From contig NZ_JJOY01000044.1 in NCBI RefSeq assembly GCF_000979455.1, positions 97,084 to 161,083 of the forward strand: DNA of 64,000 nt, in the 5' to 3' direction. Shown one piece after another: positions 55,992-64,000 of this stretch (position 1 is its first letter; each line of letters opens with the position of its first letter). Origin of the DNA: Methanosarcina sp. 2.H.T.1A.6 (lineage in GTDB: Archaea; Halobacteriota; Methanosarcinia; Methanosarcinales; Methanosarcinaceae). A program made the translations under genes and the position numbers. The notes beneath the pieces were generated by a model. It was not told the DNA's origin. It was given only the letters and a program-made list of their open reading frames with translations, and searched no databases.

Positions 55992-56855
55992 TCAGGATGA
56001 AAGTGCTTCAAAATATTGTTTAATCAAAGGCTCATATTCTTCGGGCAGGTTTTCCGAATAGGTTTGACTCTGCTTGAATTCCTCATTAAAGCTGTCCGAG
56101 CTCTCGTTGAAATTTTTTTCAGTATCCGCATCTATCTGGCTTGTGAACCCGAGTCCCAGACTCGGGTTGATTTTCATTTCAACCTGATCTCCATTTTTTA
56201 TAATGACAGCTTTTATCTTATACCTGGAATCCGGTACAACGTCCTCATTTTTCTCATAAGCCGCTCTGGCATTCATGTTTGAAATATTATCCCGGAGGTC
56301 ATCGATTAGCTGGCCGGGAGAGATATCAAAACTGAAGCCCTCATGTATGCAGAAGGTGACCGCTCCTGCAGCCAGCAGAAATATTATAAACGATCTGAAA
56401 ATCTGGTTTTTCGGAACTATTTTTTTTATTTTGATGCCGGTAAGTTGGCTGTGCACGTCCTCAAGCAGTTTCTTTGTAACTATGTTGATGTTCTGACTGT
56501 TATCATATGCTGTACTCAGCCTTGTTTTTAGTTCCGGAAAACTGGTTTCAAGGAGATTTATCAGATTAAATTTAGTTCTCCTGTTAAATAACCTGGAAAT
56601 TAAACCGGTAAGGAAAATCAGCACCATTGCCCCTGCAGCCATTAACCCGAGGTTAAACCAGTAAGTGCCCAGGTATACCTGGAACTTACTCAGTTTATCC
56701 ACTCCGGGAACATAATAAGCCAGTTCATACAGGTTAAATAGAATCATCAATAAAAACAAAAAGGAATATTTTCCGGCTATTTGTAAAAACCCAAGGGTAC
56801 GATAGGACCACATCAGGTATTTTTTATATTTATTCAGAAGAGGTACTACAAGCAT
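55992..56855 (-). CDS. membrane protein of unknown function, first gene of the MoxR operon
   Basis: 287 residues: three N-terminal membrane helices (to about residue 90), a soluble middle with LLETSFPELKTRLSTAYDN, a further helix (FRSFIIFLLAAGAVTF) and an acidic, probably extracellular C-terminus. The LLETSFPELKTRLxxAxD pattern recurs in archaeal proteins beside MoxR genes. It is separated from MoxR by 141 bp on the same strand. TATA-like AATATAATT near 56889-56897 would put the transcript start about 20 bases before it. I do not recognise a named family with confidence. Confidence 0.65.
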   Translation of the reverse strand: MLVVPLLNKYKKYLMWSYRTLGFLQIAGKYSFLFLLMILFNLYELAYYVPGVDKLSKFQVYLGTYWFNLGLMAAGAMVLIFLTGLISRLFNRRTKFNLINLLETSFPELKTRLSTAYDNSQNINIVTKKLLEDVHSQLTGIKIKKIVPKNQIFRSFIIFLLAAGAVTFCIHEGFSFDISPGQLIDDLRDNISNMNARAAYEKNEDVVPDSRYKIKAVIIKNGDQVEMKINPSLGLGFTSQIDADTEKNFNESSDSFNEEFKQSQTYSENLPEEYEPLIKQYFEALSS

Positions 56856-57229
56856 ACAATCTCAGACCACAGTTGTAATTTCTAGTAATTATATTGAGGA
56901 TGTTACTAAAAAAACTTTTCTAATATTTTAATTTTTAGTTAGGCAAATTATCCAGTAATAAAGCGACAACTACCCGGCTAATACAATGTTAAATATTCCA
57001 GGTAACGCGCCAGCAAATCCCCTTTTAATCTCCTGTTATATCCTGTAGAATTGAAAAACTATATAATTCTATGAGAAGCATATTTTTCATGCTGTTTTTT
57101 GGATAACATATTCAGGAAATAAGATATGACACCTACTCAGGAAAATGAGATATGATTTCTGCGCCGTAAAGTCTGAGAAATACTTCCCTTGACCCTGCAA
57201 ACCGCTTTTAAATTCAGATATTAAAGTAC

Positions 57230-57596
57230 CCCCGTCAGCTTGTCTGGCGGCCCGTCGAAAAAAAAGAAGCAGAAAGAAAAAGTCTGAAAAAGAGGCAGAA
57301 AGAAAAAGTCTGAAAAAGAGGCAGAAATAAGTAAAAATAGATGCGGAAAAAAGTATTTTTCAGGTATAATTTAATTATGTTTTGTTTGCACCCTTTCAGG
57401 TTTTCTGGTTGCTTTTACTTGTTTGGTTGTTTTTACTTGTTTGGTTGTTTTTACTTGTTTGGTTGTTTTTACTTGTTTGTCTCTCAACGGCTCCCAATTT
57501 TCTCTTACTTTCTGGCTTTTTTCTCTTTTTTTGCAAGACCGCTCTCCTGCGTCGAGCGTGACAGGAACGATCCGGTACAGTGAATAAGGTTGCACG
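57230..57596 (-). repeat. dispersed intergenic repeat, family B, copy 2
   Basis: Reverse complement of the repeat at 25554-25790: GTGCAACCTTATTC, CGCTCGACGCAGGAGAGCGG and, at the far end, a hairpin CCGTCAG (57232-57238) with CTGGCGG (57244-57250). An 18-bp tandem array (57407-57478) has expanded inside this copy. Compared with copy 1, one stem pair has become G-T, so the stem is preserved on the plus strand. Confidence 0.7.
57407..57478. repeat. four tandem copies of an 18-bp unit
   Basis: GGTTGTTTTTACTTGTTT occurs four times; the first copy has one substitution (GCTTTT). Found only within repeat B copy 2, so it arose after that element spread. Confidence 0.9.
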
Positions 57597-57609
57597 GGTC
57601 AGAGAAATC

Positions 57610-57760
57610 GTAATTTACTCCGCTTGAACGAGCGAAACTCACTATTATAACCTATAAATTAGCCTTCTTGGACGAAATTCACTGCTAAAACCCCTAAATT
57701 ATTCCTCTTGAGCGTAGCGAAAAGGACGCCGTCCTCCCGAGACGGGACTCGGGCAGCAAA
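57610..57760 (+). repeat. dispersed intergenic repeat, family A, copy 3
   Basis: Matches the left part of copy 1 (CTCACT, CACTGCTAAAACCC, CCTCTTGAGCGTAGCGAAAAGGA, CGTCCTCCCGAGACG, given in parts). It ends at the remnant of an ABC ATPase gene, as though it had inserted there. Confidence 0.7.
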
Positions 57761-57880
57761 GAGGATTATAGGCTTGTGGGCAAGCGCCCGAATAACAGAA
57801 ACCAGCTGTTGCTGACCCCCTTTCATTTTGGAGAGAAAATGCTTCAACCCCAACGGCAGTCAGCATCGCAGAGGTAATGG
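57755..57880 (-). pseudogene. fragment of a LolD-type ABC ATPase gene
   Basis: Minus-strand codons give AMLTAVG and, after a one-base frameshift, LKHFLSKMKGGQQQL and VIRALAHKPIILFA. These match the signature region of the intact ATPase at 58408-59157 ([34 protein letters not shown]). The signature's second residue and others have changed (KGGQQQ for SGGQQQ). Only about 40 codons survive, cut off on one side by repeat A and on the other by the SnoaL-like gene. Confidence 0.8.
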
Positions 57881-57883
57881 CAT

Positions 57884-58312
57884 TTAACTCTGGTCTCCAG
57901 GCATAGGAAAGATTCCTAACTGCTGCATCAGACCTAAAAGGTTAGCCTCAGCCCATAGCTCAGTAATCTTACCGTCCTTAATTCGAAAGATCTCTATGCC
58001 AGTCATGGTTATCGGTTTGCTTGTAGCCGGTAAACCCATGAAATTGCCTTTATGTATTCCGTGAGCTGTAAAGCGAGCAACTACTTTATCACCCTCGGCA
58101 ACCATGTATTCAATTGTAACATTGAGATGCTCAAAGGCTGCCCTGCACGTGGTAATTGTTTCATTCATCCCTTCGATTCCCGGAGATGCAGGAAGAGGTG
58201 CATGCATAAAGAAATTAGCTGATAGTAACTCATCAGCAGCACTCAAATTTCCCTTAGATGGTCCTTCTTCAAAGAATCGGCTAACTATTGCTTTGTTTTC
58301 TTCTGTAAACAT
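57884..58312 (-). CDS. SnoaL-like/ester cyclase-family protein
   Basis: 142 residues with the small alpha+beta cone fold pattern: VSRFFEEGPSKGNLSAADELL, APLPASPGIEGMNETI, VVARFTAHGIHKGNFMG and IEIFRIKDGKITELWAEAN. This is the SnoaL/NTF2-like ester cyclase group, widespread but mostly of unknown substrate. Alone on its strand between the ATPase relic and the ABC operon. Confidence 0.85.
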   Translation of the reverse strand: MFTEENKAIVSRFFEEGPSKGNLSAADELLSANFFMHAPLPASPGIEGMNETITTCRAAFEHLNVTIEYMVAEGDKVVARFTAHGIHKGNFMGLPATSKPITMTGIEIFRIKDGKITELWAEANLLGLMQQLGIFPMPGDQS

Positions 58313-58407
58313 TTTTTCCTCACTTTTTTAAATACAAGGGTAATATCGACTCAGTTTCAATATCCAATGATAATTCCAAAAAATACTGATTGTACACTAT
58401 ACACTAT

Positions 58408-59157
58408 TTATTGCTCTAACATCCCGTCCTTTAACCTGATCACCCTGTCAGTATATGCAGCGTGCCAGTCTTCATGTGTGACCATTACGATCGTTTGCCC
58501 CAATTCTGTGTTAAATTTCTTGAAAAGGTCCAGAACTTCCTTTGAGGTCTGAGAGTCCAGGTTGGCGCAGGGTTCGTCTGCAAAAAGGACTCTAGGGGAA
58601 TGGGCAAGGGCGCGGGCAATAGAGACCCGCTGCTGCTGGCCGCCGCTCATTTTGGAGGGGAGCTGGGAAAGGCGATCGCCGAGGCCTACGGCCGTCAGGA
58701 TTTCGGCGGCTGAGGATTCGTATTCTGCTTTACTTTTTCCCTGCATCATTAGGGAGATGTAAACGTTTTCAGAGGCGGTAAGTTCGGGCAGGAGGGCATA
58801 GTCCTGAAAGACGTAACCCAGGTTGTAGAGGCGGAATTTACCTTTTTCCCTGTCAGAAAGGGTAGAGGTATCGATGCTGTCAATGATGACCTTGCCGGAG
58901 GTGGGAGTGTCCAGGATTCCAAGCTGGTTTAAGAGCGTAGTCTTCCCCGAGCCGCTCGGCCCCATGATGGCAACAAATTCCCCGCGGCGGATGCTGACGG
59001 TTACTCCCCTGAGGGCCCGGACTTCCACCTCCCCCATTTTGAAGGTGCGGAAGATGTTGATGCCTTCTACAATGGCATCGAATTTTGTTCCGGAGATCCC
59101 GGCTCCGGATTCAGTTTCCCTTCCGATTTCGATTCTTTCTTCGCTCTGGGTTTCCAT
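58408..59157 (-). CDS. ABC ATPase, LolD/MacB type
   Basis: 249 residues with a variable N-terminal extension: Walker [10 protein letters not shown], signature [15 protein letters not shown], Walker [13 protein letters not shown], and [17 protein letters not shown] after the switch region. LolD/MacB-type ATPases power export or extraction of lipoproteins, peptides or drugs through FtsX-like permeases. The permease gene lies 15 bp upstream on the same strand. Confidence 0.92.
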   Translation of the reverse strand: METQSEERIEIGRETESGAGISGTKFDAIVEGINIFRTFKMGEVEVRALRGVTVSIRRGEFVAIMGPSGSGKTTLLNQLGILDTPTSGKVIIDSIDTSTLSDREKGKFRLYNLGYVFQDYALLPELTASENVYISLMMQGKSKAEYESSAAEILTAVGLGDRLSQLPSKMSGGQQQRVSIARALAHSPRVLFADEPCANLDSQTSKEVLDLFKKFNTELGQTIVMVTHEDWHAAYTDRVIRLKDGMLEQ

Positions 59158-59172
59158 TTTTTCAGTTCCTCC

Positions 59173-60378
59173 TTATTTCTCCCAGATCAATTCCAGGAGG
59201 CCTTTGTTTGCCAGTTTGTATGCGGGGATCACGGAGCCTATCACCGAAGCCATGAAGAGGAGGACAGCGCGATTTACGGCTTCCAGGTCGTCCAGCTCCA
59301 GGCTGATGGCTCCAACAGGGACCTGTACGGGGTTGGCGACGGTGTAGGGGACGATTCCGTAGTGCATAAGGATGTAACCGAGGATCACACCTGCACCTGC
59401 GTAGAGCATGGCCTGAAGGACGAAGGAGGCTATGATAACGTTTTGTTCGATCCCTATGGCTTTCTGGACGCCGATCTGACGTTTTTTGTTTACGATGTTT
59501 ACGTAAATGACCACGAAGATGATCACAAAAGCAATCAGCAATCCGATTGCATTCATGATGTTCCTCACCATGCCAAGCGTGCCTTCGATCAAACTCAGGA
59601 GGCCTGCAAACTCCCTCCAGGTACGGACATTTTCCCTGACTCCGAGGGAGATTAGCTTTTCCCGGGTTACTGCTTCGTCCGTGCCTTCGGTGGTCCTGAC
59701 GGCTATCTCCTGGGCAAGGTCCCTATCCTGTACGCCGAGCATCTCTTCCATATCGGCCCTGCTGATATAGGCGGCCGAATCTATCATGAAATAGAGGGTG
59801 CTGTAGATCCCCTTAACCCGGAACTCCTTTGTTCTGCCCTGAATTGTGACTTCTACGGTGTCTCCGACTTCCACGCCGCCCAGGGAACGGGAGTCCATCA
59901 GAGCTCCAAAGCCGCCCGAGATTTCCCTGCCCAGGATAATCTCACCCCTATCGGGTTTGCTTAAAAATTCCCCGCTTAACATGGTGCTCTCAAGCCCCGT
60001 AACAAAACTTTCGTCCGTCGGGTCCACCCCGTATACCGTGGCACCCATCTCTTTTTCCTTGTAGCGGAAGGCGCCGGAGGCTTTCAGGCGGGCGGAAGTG
60101 CCGGTGACTTCAGATAGGCTCTCAATCTTCTTCTGGAGGGCTGACGCAGCTTCAATATACCTTTCCTCTTCCTTTGGCTCTATGACTACGTTTCCGGTCT
60201 GAAAGTCCACCAGCAATTTGTTGAACTGGACCGTAACTCCTGCTAACATGCTCGAAAAAAGCACAAGCTGTACAAAGATCAGGGTCAGCACGAAGATCGT
60301 AAAGATCGTGATCCCCTTATTGCCCCTTCTTATGGAGCGGCCGGCAAGGAAGAAGGAGACTTTCGCTTTTTCAAGCAT
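59173..60378 (-). CDS. ABC permease, FtsX/MacB type
   Basis: 401 residues: one N-terminal membrane helix, a 210-residue extracytoplasmic (MacB-like) domain (residues 45-260) and a C-terminal FtsX domain with three helices (IAFVIIFVVIYVNIVNKKRQ, VLQAMLYAGAGVILGYILM, VLLFMASVIGSVIPAYKL). Forms a type VII ABC system with the ATPase just downstream. Gap to the surface protein gene upstream is 56 bp, so the three are probably one operon. Confidence 0.92.
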   Translation of the reverse strand: MLEKAKVSFFLAGRSIRRGNKGITIFTIFVLTLIFVQLVLFSSMLAGVTVQFNKLLVDFQTGNVVIEPKEEERYIEAASALQKKIESLSEVTGTSARLKASGAFRYKEKEMGATVYGVDPTDESFVTGLESTMLSGEFLSKPDRGEIILGREISGGFGALMDSRSLGGVEVGDTVEVTIQGRTKEFRVKGIYSTLYFMIDSAAYISRADMEEMLGVQDRDLAQEIAVRTTEGTDEAVTREKLISLGVRENVRTWREFAGLLSLIEGTLGMVRNIMNAIGLLIAFVIIFVVIYVNIVNKKRQIGVQKAIGIEQNVIIASFVLQAMLYAGAGVILGYILMHYGIVPYTVANPVQVPVGAISLELDDLEAVNRAVLLFMASVIGSVIPAYKLANKGLLELIWEK

Positions 60379-60434
60379 AATCAGGCGTCCTACTTGGGTT
60401 ATTTTGCTTCTGGATTTATTTATAGATGTGATCT

Positions 60435-61733
60435 TTAGAGCTTGCCTTTCTTTTTCATGTAGAAAACTGCGGCTGCAAGAATAAGGGCTGCTCCCAGCAC
60501 AAGGGGGATAATGCTCCCCTCCTGTCTGTCCACACTGAAGGTCAGGTCCTCACTTAGCTGATGTTTTCCAAAGTCATCTTCGTATTCCACAAGCAGAGTC
60601 ACTTCCTGGTCTCCTGCTTTTTCCGGAATGAAAGTAAAGACTGCCGGGGCGTCATCGTCCTTTTTCAGGCGTCCCAGGAAAGCTTCTGTGCTTCCCGAGC
60701 CTTCAAGCCCATCAAGACTGGCTTTCACGAAGCGGGCTTCCCCTTCCCCAACGTTTTCAAGCTTGAGGATCATGGAAACCTTCTGTCCCTTCACCGGCAT
60801 TTGGGGATCGAATTTCAGGCTCGCAATGTTAATTTTCGCCTGGTTCAGCACGTTGACCCCTATTTCCTGGGCCTTGTTGATCTGGAAATCCCCGGCTTCA
60901 TTTGAAGCTGTTATCCGGAGGGGGATTTTGTAGGGCTGCACCTCTGCGTTGCTGCCTAAAAGGAGTTTGAAAGACAGGTTCTCAGAACTTCCGGCTTTCA
61001 GGGACTCAAAGAACTGGACATTGTCTTCCAGGGGGATAATGGGGGAAGATCCGTTGAAGTCCAGGATAACCCTTACGTTTTTTGCATTTCCATTCCCTGA
61101 GTTCTTAACCGTCGTCCGGAGGTAGAATGCCTGTCCCGGGATCAGGGCGTCAACAGAAGCATTCCCTCCGTTTGCCGGAGTGATTACAGTCCCCATGAGT
61201 ACAATATCGGGGTTTCCTTCCACCCTGATCGGAATCCTTTTCGAAAAGCTCACCCCGTCCCCATCTGCTATGGTGAACTCAAGCTGGCGGACTCCCGACG
61301 TTGCCCTTTCGTCCACCCTGAAGTGGAAGTTAAGCTCGACTTTTGCTCGCTGCCTTATCTGTTCAATTTGAAAGATGCGCTCGGTGTTCGTCCCGGAACC
61401 GTAAACCTCTGAGGTGCTGTACTTAAAAATAAAGGGGTCCAGTTCCTCAATTCCTATTTTCACGTTTTCGGCAGGGTCGTTTCCGGTATTTTCGATGTTG
61501 ATTTTTATGAGCAGGTCTTCTCCGGGCCTGGCAGGGTTAGGAGTTATTTCCGATACATACACCTCAAGATGGGTATTTCCGGAAACTACACCCGCAGAAG
61601 CTGTGGGAGTCAGGAGAGCGGTAATTATCAATATGGCCGCAATAAAATGGAAGGCGGCTGCAGGGGAGGTAGCTGTTTTAATACATCTCTTTTTCACAGC
61701 CCTGGAATTTGTTTCTTGATGGGTGGACTTCAT
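60435..61733 (-). CDS. CARDB/S-layer-like exported protein
   Basis: 432 residues from the ATG at 61733 (a TTG at 61742 is nearer the 5' end but less likely). A long basic N-terminal part leads to a signal sequence (FHFIAAILIITALLTPTASA), followed by three beta-sandwich repeats of the CARDB/NPCBM-associated kind (DLLIKINIENTGNDPAENVK, FYLRTTVKNSGNGNAKNVRV, VSMILKLENVGEGEARFVKA) and a single C-terminal helix with KKKGKL. It faces the outside. Encoded first in the ABC operon, so it probably works with the exporter as an external partner or substrate receptor. Confidence 0.85.
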   Translation of the reverse strand: MKSTHQETNSRAVKKRCIKTATSPAAAFHFIAAILIITALLTPTASAGVVSGNTHLEVYVSEITPNPARPGEDLLIKINIENTGNDPAENVKIGIEELDPFIFKYSTSEVYGSGTNTERIFQIEQIRQRAKVELNFHFRVDERATSGVRQLEFTIADGDGVSFSKRIPIRVEGNPDIVLMGTVITPANGGNASVDALIPGQAFYLRTTVKNSGNGNAKNVRVILDFNGSSPIIPLEDNVQFFESLKAGSSENLSFKLLLGSNAEVQPYKIPLRITASNEAGDFQINKAQEIGVNVLNQAKINIASLKFDPQMPVKGQKVSMILKLENVGEGEARFVKASLDGLEGSGSTEAFLGRLKKDDDAPAVFTFIPEKAGDQEVTLLVEYEDDFGKHQLSEDLTFSVDRQEGSIIPLVLGAALILAAAVFYMKKKGKL

Positions 61734-61904
61734 GGGTAACAATCCTTTTCTGGACAGGTGATTTTTATGTAATAATCCGCAGGAAGGGCTTATAACCGTT
61801 ACACTTTATTTGCAACCTTCATCAGGTTGTATTCTTCCCTGCCCCGTCCGAACTTCAGGTCTCATGTTCAGGCGGCGTGATATCGGTTTTCAGCTCTCGG
61901 GTCC

Positions 61905-63272
61905 TCAACTCAGGGCTTCAAAATACTTCCTGGTCTCGGCTACAACGACCTTTCTCAACGCAAGGAGGGCTATCAGGTTCGGGATAGCCATCAGCCCGTT
62001 TACGATGTCTGCCAAGACCCAGATGATGTCAAGGGTCAGGAAGGCTCCTGAGGCAACAATGAGGATGTAAAGAATCTTGTATGGAAGAATCCCCCTGACC
62101 CCGAAGAGGAATTCCGTGCAGCGTTCCCCGTAATAGTTCCATCCTATAATGGTTGTGAAGGCAAAGAAGATCAGGCCCAGAGTCACGATGTAGCTTCCGA
62201 GGTCTGAAAGCACGGTTGAAAAAGCGTAGCTGGTCATGTAGGCTCCAGCAAGGTCCCCTGTCCAGGAATCCGTCATGATCAGCACAGTTCCGGTCATGAG
62301 GCAGACGACGATCGTATCGAAAAAGGTCCCTGTCATGGAGATTAAGCCCTGTTTTGCCGGTTCTTTGACCCTGGCGGCTGCAGCTGCAATGGGCGTACTC
62401 CCGAGTCCCGCTTCGTTTGAAAAGATCCCACGGGCAATTCCCATCCGGATTGCAAGCATCACACCGGCTCCAAGGAAGCCGCCCCTGGCTGCGGTTTCTG
62501 TAAAGGCGGAATTGAGGATCAGAGAAAAGGTTGCAGGGATTTTGTCAAGGTTCAGCCCGATAATAATCAGACAGCCCAGCACATACGCAATTGCCATGAA
62601 AGGCACCATTAACTGGGCTACGGCTGCAATCCTCCTGATCCCGCCAAGCGTCACAAAAGCTACAAGCAGGCTCAGCACGGCTGCACTCAGGACTTCGGGG
62701 ATATCAAAGGCGATCCGGGCCGAGTCCACGATGGCATTTACCTGAGGAAAGGTCCCTATCCCGAAAAGGGCCACATTTACCCCGAAGATGGCAAAAAGAG
62801 GAGCAAGAATTTTGCTGTACTTTTTATGACCCAGCCCGTTTTTAATATAGTACATCGGCCCTCCTGACATCTGCCCGTTTGCGTCAACTGTCCTGTATTT
62901 GACTGCCAGGAGGGCTTCGGAATACATGGTAGCCATCCCGAAAAAAGCCGCAAGAAACATCCAGAAAAGAGCTCCGGGCCCCCCGGTCTTGATTGCAGTT
63001 GCAACCCCCACGATGTTTCCGGTCCCGATCGTTGCCGAAAGTGCAGTACTGAGCGCAGCAAAGCTTGAGACGTCCCCCAGAACTCCCGCCTCAAATTTTC
63101 TTGAATTCAGGACATATTTGAGAGCAAGCGGCAGTTTGAAGACCTGGATCAACCCCAGGCCCATGGTCAGGAAAATCCCCGTCCCCACCAGCAAAATCAG
63201 AAGGGGTGGCCCCCAGACAAATCCGTCGATCCCCGTCAAAACTTTAAGTATATCGATACCCAGCAGTTCCAT
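61905..63272 (-). CDS. agcS: sodium:alanine (amino acid) symporter, AGCS family
   Basis: 455 residues, about eleven membrane segments. Family features: SSFAALSTALSATIGTGNIVG near residue 70-90, SGGPMYYI, and NEAGLGSTPIAAAAA, which bind Na+ and substrate in the archaeal homologue AgcS. It should bring in alanine or glycine with sodium. Length is normal. The start is the ATG at 63272, followed by MELLGIDIL. It stands alone. Confidence 0.92.
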   Translation of the reverse strand: MELLGIDILKVLTGIDGFVWGPPLLILLVGTGIFLTMGLGLIQVFKLPLALKYVLNSRKFEAGVLGDVSSFAALSTALSATIGTGNIVGVATAIKTGGPGALFWMFLAAFFGMATMYSEALLAVKYRTVDANGQMSGGPMYYIKNGLGHKKYSKILAPLFAIFGVNVALFGIGTFPQVNAIVDSARIAFDIPEVLSAAVLSLLVAFVTLGGIRRIAAVAQLMVPFMAIAYVLGCLIIIGLNLDKIPATFSLILNSAFTETAARGGFLGAGVMLAIRMGIARGIFSNEAGLGSTPIAAAAARVKEPAKQGLISMTGTFFDTIVVCLMTGTVLIMTDSWTGDLAGAYMTSYAFSTVLSDLGSYIVTLGLIFFAFTTIIGWNYYGERCTEFLFGVRGILPYKILYILIVASGAFLTLDIIWVLADIVNGLMAIPNLIALLALRKVVVAETRKYFEALS

Positions 63273-63502
63273 TCAAGCCAGCCCCGGTTAGAAATAAAGC
63301 TTAAAAGATAAAGATCAAAAGATAAAGAAACGGATTTAACTAAGTATTTGTTCGCGGTTGGTCTTAAATATTGATGTTGGCGCTTCCTGAGATAAGAATA
63401 ATAATTCCTGGAGCCTGGAGTGCTAAATGGAACAGAAATCCAGACCAGGACCATAGTCTGAGGTAAAATGTCTTAATAGAAAAGACAAAAGAGGAATCCT
63501 GT

Positions 63503-63940
63503 ATGAAGCAAAATAAACTCACTTTAAGTGTCCTTGAAGGCAGGTTTGGAATCTGCAAGCTGGAAACAGGCTCTGAAATTCCTGAATGGGTGTATGGAAG
63601 CAGTTTCTTATCGATTACGCAAACCCCTGAAGAGCTCTCGGTCGTCTGCCAGGAAAGAAGTATCCCTGAAAATATTCCTGCAGGTGCCCTGGTTGAAAAG
63701 GGATGGAGCTGCCTGAAAGTTGAAGGGCCTCTGGACTTCGGACTGACAGGAATCCTTGCAGGAATCAGCGGGGTTCTGGCTGAGCAGGACATCAGTATAT
63801 TTGCAGTCTCAACATATGATACTGATTACATCCTGGTAAGGGAAACATACATGGAAAATGCAACAAGAGCCCTTGAGGAAGTCGGTTATGACATCCTGAA
63901 GTCAACTACCCCTGAGCTAAAGACTCAGGGGCTTGTCTAA
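63503..63940 (+). CDS. ACT-domain protein with an altered C-terminus
   Basis: 145 residues. Two ACT-like halves: residues 1-70 (KLTLSVLEGRFGICKLETG), then GPLDFGLTGILAGISGVLAE and QDISIFAVSTYDTDYILVRE, the latter a clear ACT segment that senses small molecules in regulators such as CASTOR-type proteins. The last twelve codons (TTPELKTQGLV) coincide with a hairpin sequence (63905-63935) of IS200/IS605 type, so the natural ending was replaced. No catalytic domain. Confidence 0.8.
   Translation: MKQNKLTLSVLEGRFGICKLETGSEIPEWVYGSSFLSITQTPEELSVVCQERSIPENIPAGALVEKGWSCLKVEGPLDFGLTGILAGISGVLAEQDISIFAVSTYDTDYILVRETYMENATRALEEVGYDILKSTTPELKTQGLV
63905..63940. repeat. IS200/IS605-like terminal hairpin
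   Basis: CTACCCCTGAG, CTAAAGA, CTCAGGGGCTTGT: an 8-bp stem (CCCCTGAG/CTCAGGGG) preceded by AACTA and followed by CTTGT. This start-stem-end pattern is common at the ends of IS200/IS605 elements and beside tnpB genes. No transposase is in the remaining 60 bases, so it is either the edge of an element continuing past the window or a relic. Confidence 0.5.
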
Positions 63941-64000
63941 CAAGCCCTGGTTGACCAGATCACCGATTAGGAGCAACGGAAAATCGGTAAACGATAGGAA

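Larger units (their letters stand above)
56856..57754. other. intergenic region with repeats A and B
   Basis: About 900 bp between two minus-strand gene groups. The first 370 bp are AT-rich with nothing assignable apart from the MoxR-operon promoter. Then come repeat B copy 2, an 18-bp tandem array and repeat A copy 3. Frames of 70-80 codons in the array are by-products of the repeat. Confidence 0.6.

Noticed and set aside
57341..57595. Frames in the 18-bp tandem array
   Set aside because: An 18-bp repeat gives long open frames on both strands by itself; the products are only Lys/Thr/Gln or Phe/Gly/Cys repeats.
1..64000. tRNA, rRNA and CRISPR arrays
   Set aside because: No T-loop-like GTTCGAATC in a foldable context, no rRNA core sequence and no regularly spaced repeats were seen by reading. 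A covariance search would settle it.

Overview
The window looks like chromosome from a methanogenic archaeon of the genus Methanosarcina or a close relative. The evidence is a pyruvoyl-type arginine decarboxylase (PdaD), an AmmeMemoRadiSam radical SAM protein, archaeal promoters (TATA boxes about 25 bp before the inferred transcript starts), strong GGAGG-type ribosome sites mixed with TTG and GTG starts, many S-layer/CARDB, HEAT and TPR proteins, a lipoprotein serpin, and long AT-rich intergenic regions carrying dispersed repeats. No tRNA, rRNA, CRISPR array or intact transposase was seen. The species was not determined.

Layout. 1-5.2 kb: end of an oligopeptide/nickel-type ABC importer (two permeases and a fused double ATPase), then a DrrAB-type ABC exporter. 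5.5-10.6 kb: two tandem hydantoinase/oxoprolinase A paralogues and pdaD. 10.8-13.4 kb: a TPR protein lying between an intact EamA transporter and a decayed copy of that transporter's 3' end. 13.7-19.4 kb: a 1928-residue DUF4011/SF1 helicase/MTES_1575-type nuclease/DUF3320 protein, a candidate stand-alone defence gene. 20-25.5 kb: a second EamA transporter, a candidate small RNA, a Tat locus (two tatC genes facing outward and two tatA genes) and a Nudix protein. 26-34 kb: amrS, a SAM methyltransferase and a five-gene peptide/nickel-type ABC importer whose binding-protein gene has a duplicated translation start. 35-46.4 kb: secreted coiled-coil protein, small lipoprotein, HEAT proteins, serpin, DUF4177 protein, AI-2E-type transporter, zinc-ribbon protein. 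46.4-49.4 kb: mostly non-coding, with a repeat, a TPR protein, a degenerate secreted-protein gene and, flanking it, two related candidate small RNAs on the minus strand. 49.4-56.9 kb: a MoxR/DUF58/VWA operon. 57-61.7 kb: repeats, an ABC ATPase relic, a SnoaL-like protein and a LolD/FtsX-type ABC system with a CARDB-type surface protein. 61.9-64 kb: a sodium:alanine symporter and an ACT-domain protein whose 3' end coincides with an IS200/IS605-like hairpin.

The main hunt result is the pair of minus-strand RNA candidates (about 47735-47943 and 48975-49150). Both copies have a TATA box at the same distance from an 8-nt 5' arm, a complementary 3' arm followed by a T-rich tract, and a shared block with two CCUC motifs. 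That block is complementary over 9 nt to the ribosome-site region of the gene between them. A third, unrelated candidate RNA with a nested perfect stem and an exposed ACCUCC lies at about 21460-21590. The other notable items are the giant helicase-nuclease, the 5-codon upstream ORF made by duplication of a start region, a 30-bp perfect palindrome before a hydantoinase gene, and several traces of gene decay and repeat insertion.
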